DNA from: Archegozetes longisetosus
Lineage: Eukaryota; Arthropoda; Arachnida; Sarcoptiformes; Trhypochthoniidae
NCBI GenBank assembly: GCA_018873245.2
Contig: JAEMBT020000001.1
Span: 17,486,220 to 17,550,219, forward strand
Direction: 5' to 3'
DNA: 64,000 nucleotides
Shown here: positions 7,838-19,300 of the stretch, one piece after another
Layout of the letters: each line of letters starts with the position of its first letter
How positions within the stretch are numbered: position 1 is the stretch's first letter
Program-made: the position numbers and the translations under genes
Notes under the pieces: generated by a model
Seen by the model: only the letters and a program-made list of their open reading frames with translations
What the model was told of the DNA's origin: nothing
Databases searched by the model: none

Positions 7838-9972
7838 ACTACTTTATAGGCCATTATACTATTAATAAACTTTAGATAAACTTCCTAAAACTTTTAGAAT
7901 AAATGTAAAAAATTGAGAAAATTTAATTTAAGAAAAAAGTTAGAGACGGATTTAGGGCGCCGTAAATAAGTTTTGAATTATGTATTTTTTGTAAACTTAG
8001 AAAATTATCATCTGAAATTTTTATTTGTAATTTTTCTAACCATACATATATAAAATTGGAATTATTGATGTAATTAATCTAATGGAAAATTTGATAACAA
8101 GTCAGAGAAAAATGCTTTTAAGTGAGTAAAAGTATTTCTTGTTCTACAATTACTTTTATGGCACATTTAATCTTTAAATTGATATTTCAAATCAATACTT
8201 CTGACAACAGACAAGTCTCGACACTATAATTGTTAATATCAATCAGTAAATTATGTTTATTTTAACTTGAATAATATGAAAAGAAAACTTGATTCGTTCA
8301 ATAAAATAGACAAATCCAATGTATTCAGTTTAGAGTTTCTCTTATAGTATTTATAAACCTTACATTCATTGAAATATTAGAAAAATTGATTCATTTGATT
8401 GGACTATAGACTATCGCGATAATTGTTAATAAATGCTGAAAAGTGTGTGTAGAAATTATTTAGAAATGAATGGTTTCATTGGTTTAAAGTATTTAATAGC
8501 ATTCTAGTAATATCCGGTGTTCATTACAGGATAGCTATAGTACAACTAAACAAATTTCCACAAAATTCTTAATTATTTGATAGTATTATAACTTAACTCT
8601 AATCTTTATATTTTACACATAATGTGTATCAACTTATATATATTATTAAATACTATTTCAATATATTGTAAAAAATTGTTTTACAATATATATCTTTCTA
8701 ATCATGTAATTCAAGCAAATAAATAATATTTTGGTAAACATATAAAGTGTTTTATTCAATACAATCGAATAATTGGAAAGTTATTGTTTAACTGATTAAC
8801 AAAACTTTTAAAAATTATATTACTTATTGATTAGTTTGAATCAAAATAACAGAATATGAGATGATTATCGAATAAATTGACAGAACAGAAGTCATATCAA
8901 TTTTGAAGAGACCCCAAGCAGTGAACCCAATTTTGGTTTGCATACAACTTAAAAGTTGTATATATTCTGAAGCTTCCGGATTCTTAGATTCAACTAATTT
9001 TTCTTCAAACAAACAACAAAAATTTTCAACTCTTTTAGGTATAATATTACATGCAAAACACAATGAAATAGAGAAAATAGTGTAATCTATTAAACCTATG
9101 AATGCATAAAAGTAAGAGTTCTTAAAATCAGTTACAATAAGACAGAGAAATGAAATGCTAATAATTAGACAGCTAAATATCATAGTAATTGTTGCATATG
9201 ATATGAGATCATCTAATTGTTTAACATGTTTGTTAATTTGAAACAAAATTTGATGGAAAGTAGAGATTGTTAACTGATTTATATTTTGACTAACATTATC
9301 TAGATAAGAAGATATGACATAACTTTCATAGGCTATCAATGCAATAACAGATGAAAATGAACAAACAATAAAGAAATCTTCTATAAACCTATCGATCGCA
9401 AAATAATAATGTTTCGAATAAAACAATATTTGACAAATAGTTGGTAAGATGAAAGCAGGAACAACTTGCATCACAATGATTTTGATGGCAATTTTCTTTT
9501 CTTGTATCAAATCTAATCTAAATTTGGAGCCATAAATCAATGCAAATATATTTTTACCTCTTATCATAAGTAATAAACTGTTATTAAAGTTAACAAAGAA
9601 ATAACTAACAAGGGTTGCATTTCTAATTACACTCATTATCGTTGATTTACTTTTCTCAACTATTAAATCGTTATTTTCATTTTGATCTGTAGATTTCGTG
9701 AATAGCCAGACAGAATATCCCATAATCACTATATTCCATGAAACGATCATCAGACGTGATAACAGATTCAATTTTTCATTATGCAACTCTGCACCAAAAT
9801 ATGAAATGCCGAAAATCCGATGTGATTTAATTAAGTACTTGAAACCAGGTTTCGAATTATAGTCGAAATGTTTGCGGTCAACTTGTATCATGATTTCTAA
9901 AGTTTTTCCACAAATCGATCACTTAGTTGAATTGACTTAATTCAAGTTCTCAAATCTTAAACTTGAATTATA
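7838..9972. repeat. Segmental duplication, copy 1 (pairs with 16195-18331)
   Basis: A roughly 2.1-kb block containing a receptor gene, its 3' flank and about 80 bp of 5' flank is repeated in the same orientation at 16195-18331 with few differences. Divergence is concentrated in the middle of the receptor coding region. The left boundary falls at CACTACTTTATAGGCC in both copies. Confidence 0.85.
8824..9891 (-). CDS. Gustatory-receptor-like 7-helix chemoreceptor (A1)
   Basis: A single-exon frame of 355 codons, ATG at 9889-9891, TAA at 8824-8826. About seven hydrophobic segments are seen near residues 47-66, 88-108, 133-155, 166-190, 235-257, 262-285 and 330-351. The last one ends in IISYSVILIQTNQ, close to the TY-x5-QF signature in the last helix of insect and mite gustatory receptors. 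The usual family length is 350-450. Predicted role: ligand-gated cation channel in chemosensory neurons, inferred from family. A minus-strand AATAAA lies at 8751-8756, 68 bp past the stop. The nearly identical gene A2 is at 17187-18251, and relatives A3 and A4 are broken. A decayed subfamily-B receptor lies upstream on the same strand. Confidence 0.8.
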   Translation of the reverse strand: MIQVDRKHFDYNSKPGFKYLIKSHRIFGISYFGAELHNEKLNLLSRLMIVSWNIVIMGYSVWLFTKSTDQNENNDLIVEKSKSTIMSVIRNATLVSYFFVNFNNSLLLMIRGKNIFALIYGSKFRLDLIQEKKIAIKIIVMQVVPAFILPTICQILFYSKHYYFAIDRFIEDFFIVCSFSSVIALIAYESYVISSYLDNVSQNINQLTISTFHQILFQINKHVKQLDDLISYATITMIFSCLIISISFLCLIVTDFKNSYFYAFIGLIDYTIFSISLCFACNIIPKRVENFCCLFEEKLVESKNPEASEYIQLLSCMQTKIGFTAWGLFKIDMTSVLSIYSIIISYSVILIQTNQ

Positions 9973-10269
9973 TTTAGAAGTTTTTTCATCAATCTAATAA
10001 TAAAGTTGACGAAAATTAGGGAAATTACATTTTGAACATCAAATGTAATTTTATGCAAATGCAAATGAAACTTTTCGTAATATTGAAAAGATTTGTCATG
10101 TAAGACTTATACAAAGATTTATTATTAAGGGAAATTAATTTGATTTATTTACAGAGCACTGAACTAAAGTCTTCAGATTATATGTTTTTTAATTTTGTTA
10201 CTGAACAATTCATTATTTCAATGATTTGGATTCAAAGAAAAGGATTAGCTTTAAAAAAACTTAAAAATT

Positions 10270-10660
10270 ATTATTTGTTGATAAGTGAGAGAAGCACCTC
10301 TTATTTGTATGAGAATAACGGTGTATGGAATGATAAATGAGTCCGCAGATAATAGTGTGTAGGTTCTTACTTGAAATACATATAATGTAAGTTGCAGCAG
10401 TAAATCTCATTTCACTCTTACGACAATTAAATAAATTAAAGTAATGACGTATTGATTGACCCGTAGCAATAAATGAGTCAGTCTTTTTACATAAAATAAC
10501 AAAAGTTAAATAGACCAATAGTTGAGGCAGTATTTCACATACGTAAAAAGTAGCTATTTAAACGACAAGATAATCATTAGATAGTTTGTTGGCAATTGCA
10601 ATCGAATATGATTGCTATGTAACGGCAGTTAAAATACAAATCGAAATGACTTCCACTCGT
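10270..10660 (-). pseudogene. Gustatory-receptor-like relic, subfamily B (B1)
   Basis: The minus strand encodes, in changing frames, the C-terminal part of a receptor related to the 24453-24941 frame. It ends in IPYTVILIQIRG near 10300-10330, the same last-helix motif as in the intact receptors. The frame breaks within about 250 bp and the N-terminal half is absent. It lies upstream of A1 in the same orientation, the same layout as B2/A2, B3/A3 and B4/A4. Confidence 0.6.
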
Positions 10661-11723
10661 TTGAGCTCTGAGTTAATAAAAGTAAACTAAAGTGTTAGGC
10701 GTCAGTAAAAGTGATCAGCATAGGTTTTAGAAGCATTTTTGTACTATATTTTAATGTACTATTACGAATACATATTTAATTGCGTTCAACCAATCAAAGT
10801 ATACCGACACATGTCAATCATATCAGTGATAAAAAGTCGATCACTCCAGAGATGCTGTCAAGCTTCAAATTGAAAATCCATCAGATGTAGCAACGAATAG
10901 ACTATCTTTAAAAGCTCAGACTTATAGGATCAAGAAGTAACATGAAAAGCTAATCATCGAATCAAATATAAACTCTTTATGTAGTTTTAATTAATATGTT
11001 TTTGGTTTGGCGAAATGTAGTAAAAACCTGAAAAATCATTTAAATAAAAGCTTATTCCTTATATCCTATAGCCCAATAGATGACAGTTTTGTGTGCAGTC
11101 CAATGCAAATGAGAACTTAGTTGTAAGAAAGAGAAAGACTCGATTTTGGATTAGCCTTTAAGAGAAGTCGTTGAAGAAGCAATTTTTCACATTTCATTCA
11201 ATCTTCATATCGATTGCATCCGATTTTGTTTTATGGATTTAATAAAAAATAACTAGATAAAATTTCAATGGAATGGAATCTACATTACATAAGGAAACAA
11301 AATGCTTAAAAAGTAACTGACGGTAAATCTGGAATTATGTTTAAATATCCTCAAGTTTTTGACTACTGCACTATACAACTATGCTATTAAAATTAATATT
11401 GAAGATATACAGTATTTTGCTCTCCTATTTCGGGTTTTAGCATTGCTTTATCCACCAACTTATTTAAGGTGCTACGAATTGCATAGCTTTTTCCTGTCTT
11501 TGCATTACTATTTCTTATATAATCTTTCAATTTAAAAGTTATGTTTTATTCATTCAATAATTCTAAATTAAGACATATGAAGATTTAAAACAGTTTTAAC
11601 TATGTATCATTGAGATAGAGTTAATTATCGATTATTTCTCTCTTCATACAACTCCTGAGATAGCTCTCCATATGATTGAAATAGTTCGAACAATGGGTTG
11701 CAGTTGTTAAACTCGAAGTCTCT

Positions 11724-12640
11724 TCAATCAAACGGTATAATTTCATCTTCAGTTTTAGGCTCAGCAGCAGTCACCGTACATTTGCATTGATTGAACATTT
11801 CTTCGATGTGGTTGAGGAATAATGAATATGGGGGCAAGAATAAGACACGGTGTCCATAAGATGATATCAAATTGATGGTCGTGTACTTATGGGAAGGAAC
11901 GTTACCCATGATTAGCATAACATTTTCAATGTTTTGTCCCGGCAAATGAATGAAAAATTCAGCCAAATATCCTCCGAAATGGCCAGAATTATATGGCTGA
12001 TCTTGTATATCGAAAAAGTAAAGGAGAGGTAGTGGAAATGGCTATGGTGGTGGAATAGTTGCTGCTTTTCAGCGATTGAGCGGTCTTTCCACTTTTTGGC
12101 CTTTTGGAACTCTGCCTCTGCCGAGTCGAATCCAGACACTGATTCCCGTTTCATCCTGAAAGCCTTTGTCTTTTTCGGAAAGAGGTTCAATATATTCTAT
12201 CGCATATTCATATCTTTTCTCAATGACGTCGGAAGCGTTTCTTCACTCAGAAATCAGTGAGACGCGTTTGATTGTAAAGTGGAACTCCTTGAGTGCTCTA
12301 ATAATTGTCCAGATTGTCTCTTTTTCACTTCTTCCCTAACTCTGGTGGCGATCAACTTCCAAGTTAAACAACAATCGATGTCCACCCAATTGCAAATAGT
12401 TTCTTTTTCTGTATCAGTTAGTTTTGATGGTTTGACACCAGTTTTTTAGCCTTTATCCTTCTTTTTTATAAACTTGACTACTTTTTGGACAGTATCAGGA
12501 AGTAAATCAAATAATTTAGCGACCTCTGTACAGTCCATTCGTTTTGCTAAATTTTCTATTATGAGACTTCTAATTTCATTTGATATTCTTTTCTTTTTTC
12601 TACGAAGAATTAATGCGTACTTCTAGTACTTCATTGATTT
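11724..12640 (-). pseudogene. Tc1/mariner-family DDE transposase, degenerate
   Basis: Minus strand, read in pieces. An N-terminal helix-turn-helix region reads RMDCTEVAKLFDLLPDTVQK (about 12480-12545). The first catalytic Asp lies in FQDETGISVWIRLGRGR (Asp codon 12153-12155). The second motif is MLIMGNVPSH, where the expected Asp is Gly (codon 11904-11906). The C-terminal part reads LPPYSLFLNHIEEMFNQ with the third acidic residue kept. Stops and frameshifts separate the pieces. The loss of the second Asp alone would inactivate the enzyme. The open frame 11724-11966 is the best-preserved part. Confidence 0.75.
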
Positions 12641-12711
12641 CATCCATTTTTTCGAACAGTATTTGTTGTAAATTTGATCGAAACTTTAACGATTTGATAA
12701 AATTTCGGAGA

Positions 12712-13379
12712 TAGTGCTCCGCGCAAATCGAGTTCGAGTCGAGTCGGAGCAGATTTGAATTCGACTCGTAAAAATCGAATCGAGTCTGTTCAAACCGCGA
12801 ATCTATTTGATTTGGACTCGCGTCGAGCCTACCCGAAGACTCGAATCAACTAATATTAACGGATTACATAAGTTTTTCACCTCAAATATAGAACGGATGT
12901 GTAGAGTAGACCCCCTTTTATACTAAAATGCATGCTTTCTAGATAGTTCCTGGATATCTTGCAAGATTGTAGGGTGCTTTGAAAAGTTCCAAAATATTCC
13001 ACAAGTTTCTAGAATGCTCTAACAAGTTCTAGAATATTCAATAGGTTCAAAGATTGCTCTATTAACTTCTAGAGTATTCCATACGTTTCTAGAATGTTCT
13101 AACAAATTCTCGAATGTTCCATAGGTTTCTAGAATACTCTACAGGTTTCTATAATGCTCTAGAAATTTCTAGAATCTTGAAATAATGGAACATTTCTACA
13201 GCTCATAATGAATTCAAATCCCTCAGATCTATTTGAGTCATACCCGGACTCGACTTGGTCTCGACTCGGACTCGACTCGACTCGACTGCGTTCGAGTCAA
13301 ATCTTCTAGAGATTTTAAATTGAACGTTTGAATCGATTTGACAAGTCGCTCAAATCGACTCGACTCGTGCGGAGCACTA
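12712..13379. mobile_element. Non-autonomous hAT-type element nested in mariner, 668 bp
   Basis: Inverted ends TAGTGCTCCGCGC and TAGTGCTCCGCAC. 8-bp duplication TTCGGAGA / TTCGGACA at 12704-12711 and 13380-13387 (7 of 8 match). Both ends carry many GAGTCGAGTCG-type subterminal repeats. The middle (12900-13190) holds a dozen degenerate copies of a TTCTAGAATGTTC-like unit. No ORF. Confidence 0.85.
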
Positions 13380-13566
13380 TTCGGACAGATTTAATTGTGC
13401 ATTAATTAAAGGAAAAAGCATTGCTAAGTCCCGAAATAGAACAGAACACTGTAAATATTTTAAAAGAACACTACTGTTTAGATGATTATATAGAATTTAT
13501 AAATGTTGTAAATTTATTATTAGGTTATATTTTAAAACCTACAAATACGTAATTGGAGCCTAAAAC

Positions 13567-14203
13567 TACGGTTGCCAATCTCAAGGATTCTCCTTGAGTT
13601 TCAAGGAATAAGATCCGATCTCAAGTCTCAATTAAGGGTTCAGTGAAATACAAGAATCTCGAGGAATAGAAATTTCAAGTCAAATAGATTTTATTCTAAT
13701 ATTTTTCCTAAATTATTCAATTTAATTTTTAATTGACTGCAATTTATTTAAAAGTGAATGATGTCTTTTGCTGTCATGTAAATTAATTACCTCACATTCA
13801 AATTCGTAGATTATTATAGACGTTATGTTTGGTTTCATGCTTTGTGAAACAAATGAAGAAATACTGTCTTTAAAATAAAGTCAAAATCATATGCTTTCTT
13901 TGAATCTATAAACGAGTAAATCATGTTTTGAATTTACTGAGAACATCAAAACAAATTATCAGTTACTTTCAGCAGCAAAATCAAGTAGTAAGTATAAGCT
14001 TTAAAATTACTCATTGTTTAAAAGAACTTAATTAACAATAAAATTGTTGTTATAAGATTATTCAATTCACACCAGATATTCTGTCAAAAAATTTTTATTC
14101 TCATAAATGTATCAATAAAATCGCTTTGAATTTTTTGAAAAATTTCCTTTGGTCCCCTTTGATATTTTTTCCGAGGATTGAGAGACTTGATCCGGCAACC
14201 GTA
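13567..14203. mobile_element. Non-autonomous hAT-type element, 637 bp
   Basis: Perfect 10-bp inverted ends TACGGTTGCC / GGCAACCGTA. 8-bp duplication CCTAAAAC / CCTGAAAC at 13559-13566 and 14204-14211. The uninterrupted paralogous sequence near 6737-6750 confirms the insertion. No ORF. Confidence 0.85.
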
Positions 14204-14290
14204 CCTGAAACTCATATATAAATTAATGAATATAATTAATGATTACTAATAAATTTTATAATTAAAATTAGTGGAAAATATGTTAATAAT

Positions 14291-14989
14291 TAATGATGAG
14301 CATAGGCTCGCAAATGTAGAGTCTGAGCCTGAGCCTAAATTGAAACATTGATATAATTATCATAAAATAAAAAATCTGAAATGGCATCTATTAATACATA
14401 AAATTCAAGTAACAATGTAATGCAAAAAGAGTTAAAACCAAAATGAATATTTGAAAAATGAATTTTATCTAAGTAACTATTGAAAGAGTTTAAACACATA
14501 AAGCTTTGAATTGTCTTATCTGCCAATCAATTTCTCCTCTTAGTTATTATTATTCCTACTTTTTAGAATATTCACTCTGAATACTAGTAGCAGAATGTCA
14601 AAAGCGAATTTCGAAAGACGAGGATATGAAGACTGGTGTCTTTTCCACCAATCAGTCGGTTCTGTTTCAGGCCCTACTTCTGGATTTCGAAAATATTCAT
14701 CAACTTCTTCATTAGTGTTAACTTTAGGTTTCTTATAAAAAGTATCTAATAATGATGAAATAGTGGCTTGAGCTCTATCAATAGACTCAGTTTTAGAGTA
14801 TTTATTGATATGTTCATCAAATATTTCTCTGAACAACTTTTCAATATTTTTCAGGCTCGATAGCTTGAGCCTAGAGCCAGAGTCCGACTAGCCTAGAATC
14901 AAAAACCTCAGAGCCTGAGCCTGAGTCTGTAGGCTCGAAAAGTCTCTCTAGTCGAGCCTAGGCTCAGCCTAAGCCTCTGCTCTTCATTA
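14291..14989 (-). mobile_element. hAT-derived element with transposase C-terminal fragment
   Basis: Ends resemble inverted repeats (TAATGATGAGCATAGGCTC left, TAATGAAGAGCAGAGGC on the reverse of the right), with dense GAGCCT / AGGCTC subterminal repeats. The minus strand 14540-14836 encodes 98 residues including TEPTDWWKRHQSSYPRLSK, the conserved start of the hAT dimerisation region. The downstream part is scrambled. The flanking 8-bp duplication is weak (5 of 8). Confidence 0.65.
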
Positions 14990-15274
14990 GTAATGACTAA
15001 AGCCATGAATTATATGTATTTACATATATTGTCCAGTTCCTTATATTCGTCCAAAAGTTTGGGGGCAGGTGAATCACGTAATAAGGGCTCTTTTAACGAA
15101 CTTTTATTTTACATATAAATACATATCCGAAGGGTTAGTACATAAATAAATAATAAATACATATATCAACCCGAAGCGTATCTTTTCATACTCTATGTGC
15201 GATTAAAGCATTAAATTTTTTTCAAATTTTTAAAAAAAGGCTCATTATTTTAAACTAAATACAAATCAATAAAA
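14990..15274. other. Spacer before hAT-like gene
   Basis: AT-rich DNA with no support for a gene. It leads directly into the ATG at 15275. Confidence 0.4.
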
Positions 15275-16192
15275 ATGCCAAAAATAGCCAAATCGGGTTT
15301 AGTCAAAATGAAGAAATATGTTAGTGAATTCGGTGATGATTTTACTATTAATACTGATGTGAAAACAAATATTCATATATTGTATTGTCAGTCATGTTTG
15401 GTTAAAGTCAATTGTGACCAAAAATTGCAAGTCATACAACATGTAAACACTGATCAACACCAAAAGTCAATCAAAAAATGGAAAACAAAGCAAATCACAG
15501 TTTAAGAATCTATAGCCAGAAGTCAAAACGAATTCAATAAAGATTTGTGCAAATTCTTAGTCTCTATGAATATACTATTTGATAAGTTATTGAATTCAGA
15601 GTTCAACTCATTCATTGAAAAATACACGCAATACATAAGTCCTGATCCGTCAACTCTAAGAAAGTCTTATTTGAAACAATTGTACGATAACGTTATGGTA
15701 AATATGCGTAAGCAATTAGATGGACAATATGTTTGGATCGCGATTGACGAGACGACGGATTGTGTCGGTCGTTATGTCTCTAATGTTATAGTGGGTTCAC
15801 TCAATCCGGTCGCTGAACGCAATGTTAAATTCTTGTTGAATATGGAATTTTTGGACAAAACGAATAACTTTACAATTATTCAAAGCGTTAACAATGCATT
15901 AATAGTTCTCTGGCCAGAAGGTATAAAATATGATAGAGTTTTAATATTACTGACTGATGTAGCAGCTTATATGAAACTTGCGGGTAAAACACTTTGCAAC
16001 ACATTCCCAAATCTAATTCATTTAACGTGTTTGGCACACGCGATGCACAACGTTTGCGAGCATGTAATGCATAATTATGGAAATATTAATAGACTGGTCT
16101 CTTGTGGTAAAAAAAATTATTGTCGAATTTCTAAGTCGTAAACAATTATTCAAAGAAAAGTTTCCAACAACTCCTACTCCACCAGAACCTTA
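15275..16192 (+). pseudogene. hAT-like BED/DUF659-type transposase-derived protein, interrupted and truncated
   Basis: ATG at 15275. The first 76 codons carry a C2-type zinc-finger pattern (LYCQSCLVKV...QHVNTDQHQKS), as in BED-like hAT proteins. A single in-frame TAA (15503-15505) interrupts a frame that then continues to about 16110 with NEFNKDLCKFLVSMNI, VWIAIDETTDCVGRYVSNVI, LILLTDVAAYMKLAGK and LIHLTCLAHAMHNV. This is the order expected for the DUF659-like catalytic core (IDETTD, LTDxA, HxxCxAHxxH). After a frameshift near 16110 it continues with FKEKFPTTPTPPEP and stops where the duplicated receptor block begins (16193). The C-terminal half is missing. It may be a domesticated gene that died or a transposon copy. 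Confidence 0.65.
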
Positions 16193-16194
16193 CA

Positions 16195-18331
16195 CTACTT
16201 TATGCTACTTTATAGGCCGTTATACTACTAATAAACTTTTAATAAACTTACTGCAACTTTTAGAATAAATTTTAAATATTGAAAAATTTTTAATTTGGGA
16301 AAAAGTTAGAGACGGATTTAGGGCGACGTAAATAGGTTTTGAATTATGTATTTTCTGTAAACTTAGAAAATTATCATCTGAAATTTTTATTTGTAATTTT
16401 TCTAACCATACATATATAAGATTAGAATTATTGATGTAATTAATCTAATGGAAAATTTGATATGAAGTCAGAGAAAATGCTTTTAAGTGAGTAAAAGTAG
16501 TTCTTATTCTACAATTACTTTTATGGCACATTTAATCTTTAAATTGATATTTCAAATCAATACATCTGATAGCAAACAAGTCTCGACACTATAATTGTTA
16601 ATATCAATCAGTAAATTATGTTTATTTTAACTTGAATAATATGAAAAGAAAACTTGATTCGTTCAATAAAATAGACAAATCCAATGTATTCAGTTTAGAG
16701 CTTCTCTTATAGTATTTATAAACCTTACATTCATTGAAATATTAGAAAAATTGATTCATTTGATTGGACTATAGACTATCGCGATAATTGTTAATAAATG
16801 CTGAAAAGTGTGTGTAGAAATTATTTAGAAATGAATGGTTTCATTGGTTTAAAGTATTTAATAGAATTCTAGTAATATCCGGTGTTCATTACAGGATAGC
16901 TATAGTACAACTAAACAAATTTCCACAAAATTCTTAATTATTTGATAGTATTATAACTTAACTCTAATCTTTATATTTTACACATAATGTGTATCAACTT
17001 ATATATGCTATTAAATACTATTTCAAAGCATTGTAAAAATTTTTTTTACAATATATATCTTTCTAATCATGTAATTCAAGCAAATAAATAACATTTTGGT
17101 AAACATATAGTGTTTTATTCAATACAATCGAATAATTGGAAAGTTATTGTTTAACTGATTAACAAAACTTTTAAAAATTATATTACTTATTGATTAGTTT
17201 GAATCAAAATAACAGAATATGAGATAATTATCGAATAAATTGACAGAACAGAAGTCATATCAATTTTGAAGAGACCCCAAGCAGTGAACCCAATTTTGGT
17301 TTGCATATGACTTGAAAGTTGTATACATTCTGAAGCTTTCGGATTCTCAGATTCAACTAATTTTTCTTCAAAAAAACAACAAAATTTTTCAACACTTTTA
17401 GGTATAATATTACAAAAAAAACACAATGAAATAGAGGAAATAGTGTAACCTATTAAACCTGTTAATGCATAAGAGTAAGAATTCTTAAAATCAGTCACAA
17501 TAAGACAGAGAGATGAAATGCTAAGAATTAAACAATTGAATATAATAGTGATTGTTGCATATGATATGAGATCATCAAATTGTTTAACATATTTGTTAAT
17601 TTGAAACAAAATTTGATGGAAAGCAGAGATTGTTAACTGATTTATATTTTGACTAACATTATCTAAATAAGAAGATATGACATAACTTTCATAGGCTATC
17701 AATGCAATAACGGATGAAAATGAACAAACATTAAAGAAATCCATAAGTCTATTGAGTGCAAAATAATAATGTTTAGAATAAAAAAATATTTGAAAAGTAA
17801 TCGTTAAGACTAAAGCAATAACTGCTTGTATTACAATGATTTTGATAGCAATTTTCTTTTCTTGTACAAAACTTAATCTAAATTTGGAGCCATAAATCAA
17901 TGCAAATATATATTTACCTCTTATCATAAGTAATAAATTACCACTATAGGTAACAAAGAAATGACTAACAAAGGTTGCATTTCTAATTACACTCATTATC
18001 GTTGATTTACTTTTCTCAACTATTAAATCGTTATTTTCATTTTGATCTGTAGATTTGGTGAATAGCCAGACAGAATATCCCATAATCACTATATTCCATG
18101 AAACGATGACCAGACGTGATAACAGATTCAATTTTTCATTTTGCAACTCTGCACCAAAATATGAAATGCCGAAAATCCGATGTGATTTAATTAAGTACTT
18201 GAAACCAGGTTTCGAATTATAGTCGAAATGTTTGCGGTCAACTTGTATCATGATTTCTAAAGTTTTTCCACAAATCGATCACTTAGTTGAATTGACTTAA
18301 TTCAAGTTCTCAAATCTTAAACTTGAATTAT
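16195..18331. repeat. Segmental duplication, copy 2 (pairs with 7838-9972)
   Basis: Direct repeat of the A1 block. Its left boundary cuts off the hAT-like gene at 16192, so the block arrived after, or together with, the loss of that gene's 3' half. Confidence 0.85.
17187..18251 (-). CDS. Gustatory-receptor-like 7-helix chemoreceptor (A2)
   Basis: Single-exon frame of 354 codons, ATG at 18249-18251. The first 90 or so residues and the last 40 are almost identical to A1. Residues about 100-175 differ at many positions (for example IQAVIALVLTITFQIF against MQVVPAFILPTICQIL), with one codon deleted near residue 168. The seven-helix layout and the final ISYSVILIQTNQ are kept. AATAAA on the minus strand at 17114-17119. 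Upstream on the same strand lie a 422-bp inverted-repeat element and then B2. The open frame argues for function, with change concentrated in the membrane core where ligands are expected to bind (inference). Confidence 0.8.
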   Translation of the reverse strand: MIQVDRKHFDYNSKPGFKYLIKSHRIFGISYFGAELQNEKLNLLSRLVIVSWNIVIMGYSVWLFTKSTDQNENNDLIVEKSKSTIMSVIRNATFVSHFFVTYSGNLLLMIRGKYIFALIYGSKFRLSFVQEKKIAIKIIVIQAVIALVLTITFQIFFYSKHYYFALNRLMDFFNVCSFSSVIALIAYESYVISSYLDNVSQNINQLTISAFHQILFQINKYVKQFDDLISYATITIIFNCLILSISSLCLIVTDFKNSYSYALTGLIGYTISSISLCFFCNIIPKSVEKFCCFFEEKLVESENPKASECIQLSSHMQTKIGFTAWGLFKIDMTSVLSIYSIIISYSVILIQTNQ

Positions 18332-18483
18332 AATTACTAGAAATTAAATTAAACTTTTAGAAAACACCAAATTAAAGTTTTCAGAGTTATATATTTCACT
18401 TTATTCCTTAACAGTTCATTATTTTAATGATTTGGATTGAAAGAAAAAGTTTAACTCTAAAAAATTTAAAAATTATTATTACT

Positions 18484-18905
18484 AATTCAATGCGTTAGTC
18501 GAAGAGTAGCCTCTGTTACTCTACTAAAATCCATAAAGGGCTTAACTAATACAAAACTTTCCTTATGATTAATAATGAAATGACCAGTTGTATAGTCTTT
18601 GATTGATTAGTAATGCTTATTGTTAAATACTTTTTAAACTAATTACTCATTCGTAAATCATACTTATCAACAAATCAGATTCATTGACTTAAAATTTTTT
18701 ACTTCATTTTACGAAAATAAATATTTATTTTATGAAAACGAGTTATTATTGTTAAAAGGTTAAAGATAAGCAGCATTAGAAAAATTTGGTTATAATGACT
18801 AAATTTTAGACCTAAAGGTTTCAACTTTTTCTTAAACTTTTCTATAAGTCCTTTAAGTTTTCTAAGCTTTGAAGAGAGGCTACTCTTCGACTAACGCATT
18901 GAATT
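18484..18905. mobile_element. Inverted-repeat element (MITE-like), 422 bp
   Basis: Arms of about 32 bp (CAATGCGTTAGTCGAAGAGT at 18488 and its complement ending near 18902) flanked by AATT on both sides. It interrupts the B2-A2 spacer; the corresponding spacers of the B3-A3 and B4-A4 units lack it. No ORF; superfamily not recognised. Confidence 0.75.
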
Positions 18906-19300
18906 GTTTAGTGAGAGAAGTACCATTCATTTGTACGAGAATAACAGCATATGAAATGAAAAATGAGTCCACAGTTAATGGTGTTGAGATTCTTATTTGA
19001 TATAAGTTGAAAACAATAAATCCCATCTCATTTTTACGATAATCAAATAAATTAAAGTAATGAAGTATTGATTGAATCGTAGCAATATATAAATCAAATT
19101 CTTTTTATATATAATAACAAAGTCAGACAATATTTGAGGCATTTCACATATCTATTAGATAGCTATCAAAACGAAAAAACATTCATAAAATAGTTTATTA
19201 AAAGATGCAAGCGGATGTGCTTTCGATGTGACGGTAGTTGAAATACAAATCGATGAGACTTTAACTAATAGACCAATAAGTAGTAGCACTAGACTGAACA
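18906..19300 (-). pseudogene. Gustatory-receptor-like relic, subfamily B (B2)
   Basis: The minus strand reads ..STPLTVDSFFISYAVILVQ near 18930-18990, the receptor last-helix motif, preceded by segments parallel to the 24453-24941 frame. Multiple frameshifts and no N-terminal half. Confidence 0.6.

Larger units (their letters stand above)
11410..13451 (-). mobile_element. Tc1/mariner-type element with nested hAT
   Basis: Flanked by TA at 11408-11409 and 13452-13453. Ends are imperfect inverted repeats of about 40 bp (CAGTATTTTGCTCTCC left, CAGTGTTCTGTTC on the reverse of the right). Without the nested 668-bp element and its duplication the length is about 1.37 kb, typical for this superfamily. 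The paralogous empty site is near 6620-6630. Confidence 0.8.
10880..14290 (+). pseudogene. Decayed integrase-core-like protein, copy 2, split by insertions
   Basis: Segments 10880-11407, 13454-13558 and 14212-14290 together align with 6120-6840. They include CIRFCFMDLI, FKYPQVFDYC and EHYCLDDYIEFINVVNLLLG. The intervening DNA is a mariner element (11410-13451) and a hAT element (13567-14203), both absent from copy 1. Frames are broken even without the insertions, so the decay is old. Confidence 0.4.

Noticed and set aside
8903..9085. Opposite-strand frames inside receptor genes (also 26076-26258, 21937-22119)
   Set aside because: Shadows of the receptor coding strand.
12712..13379. CRISPR-like array from the regularly recurring TTCTAGAA units
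   Set aside because: Units are short and degenerate, spacing is irregular, and the block lies inside a eukaryotic MITE.
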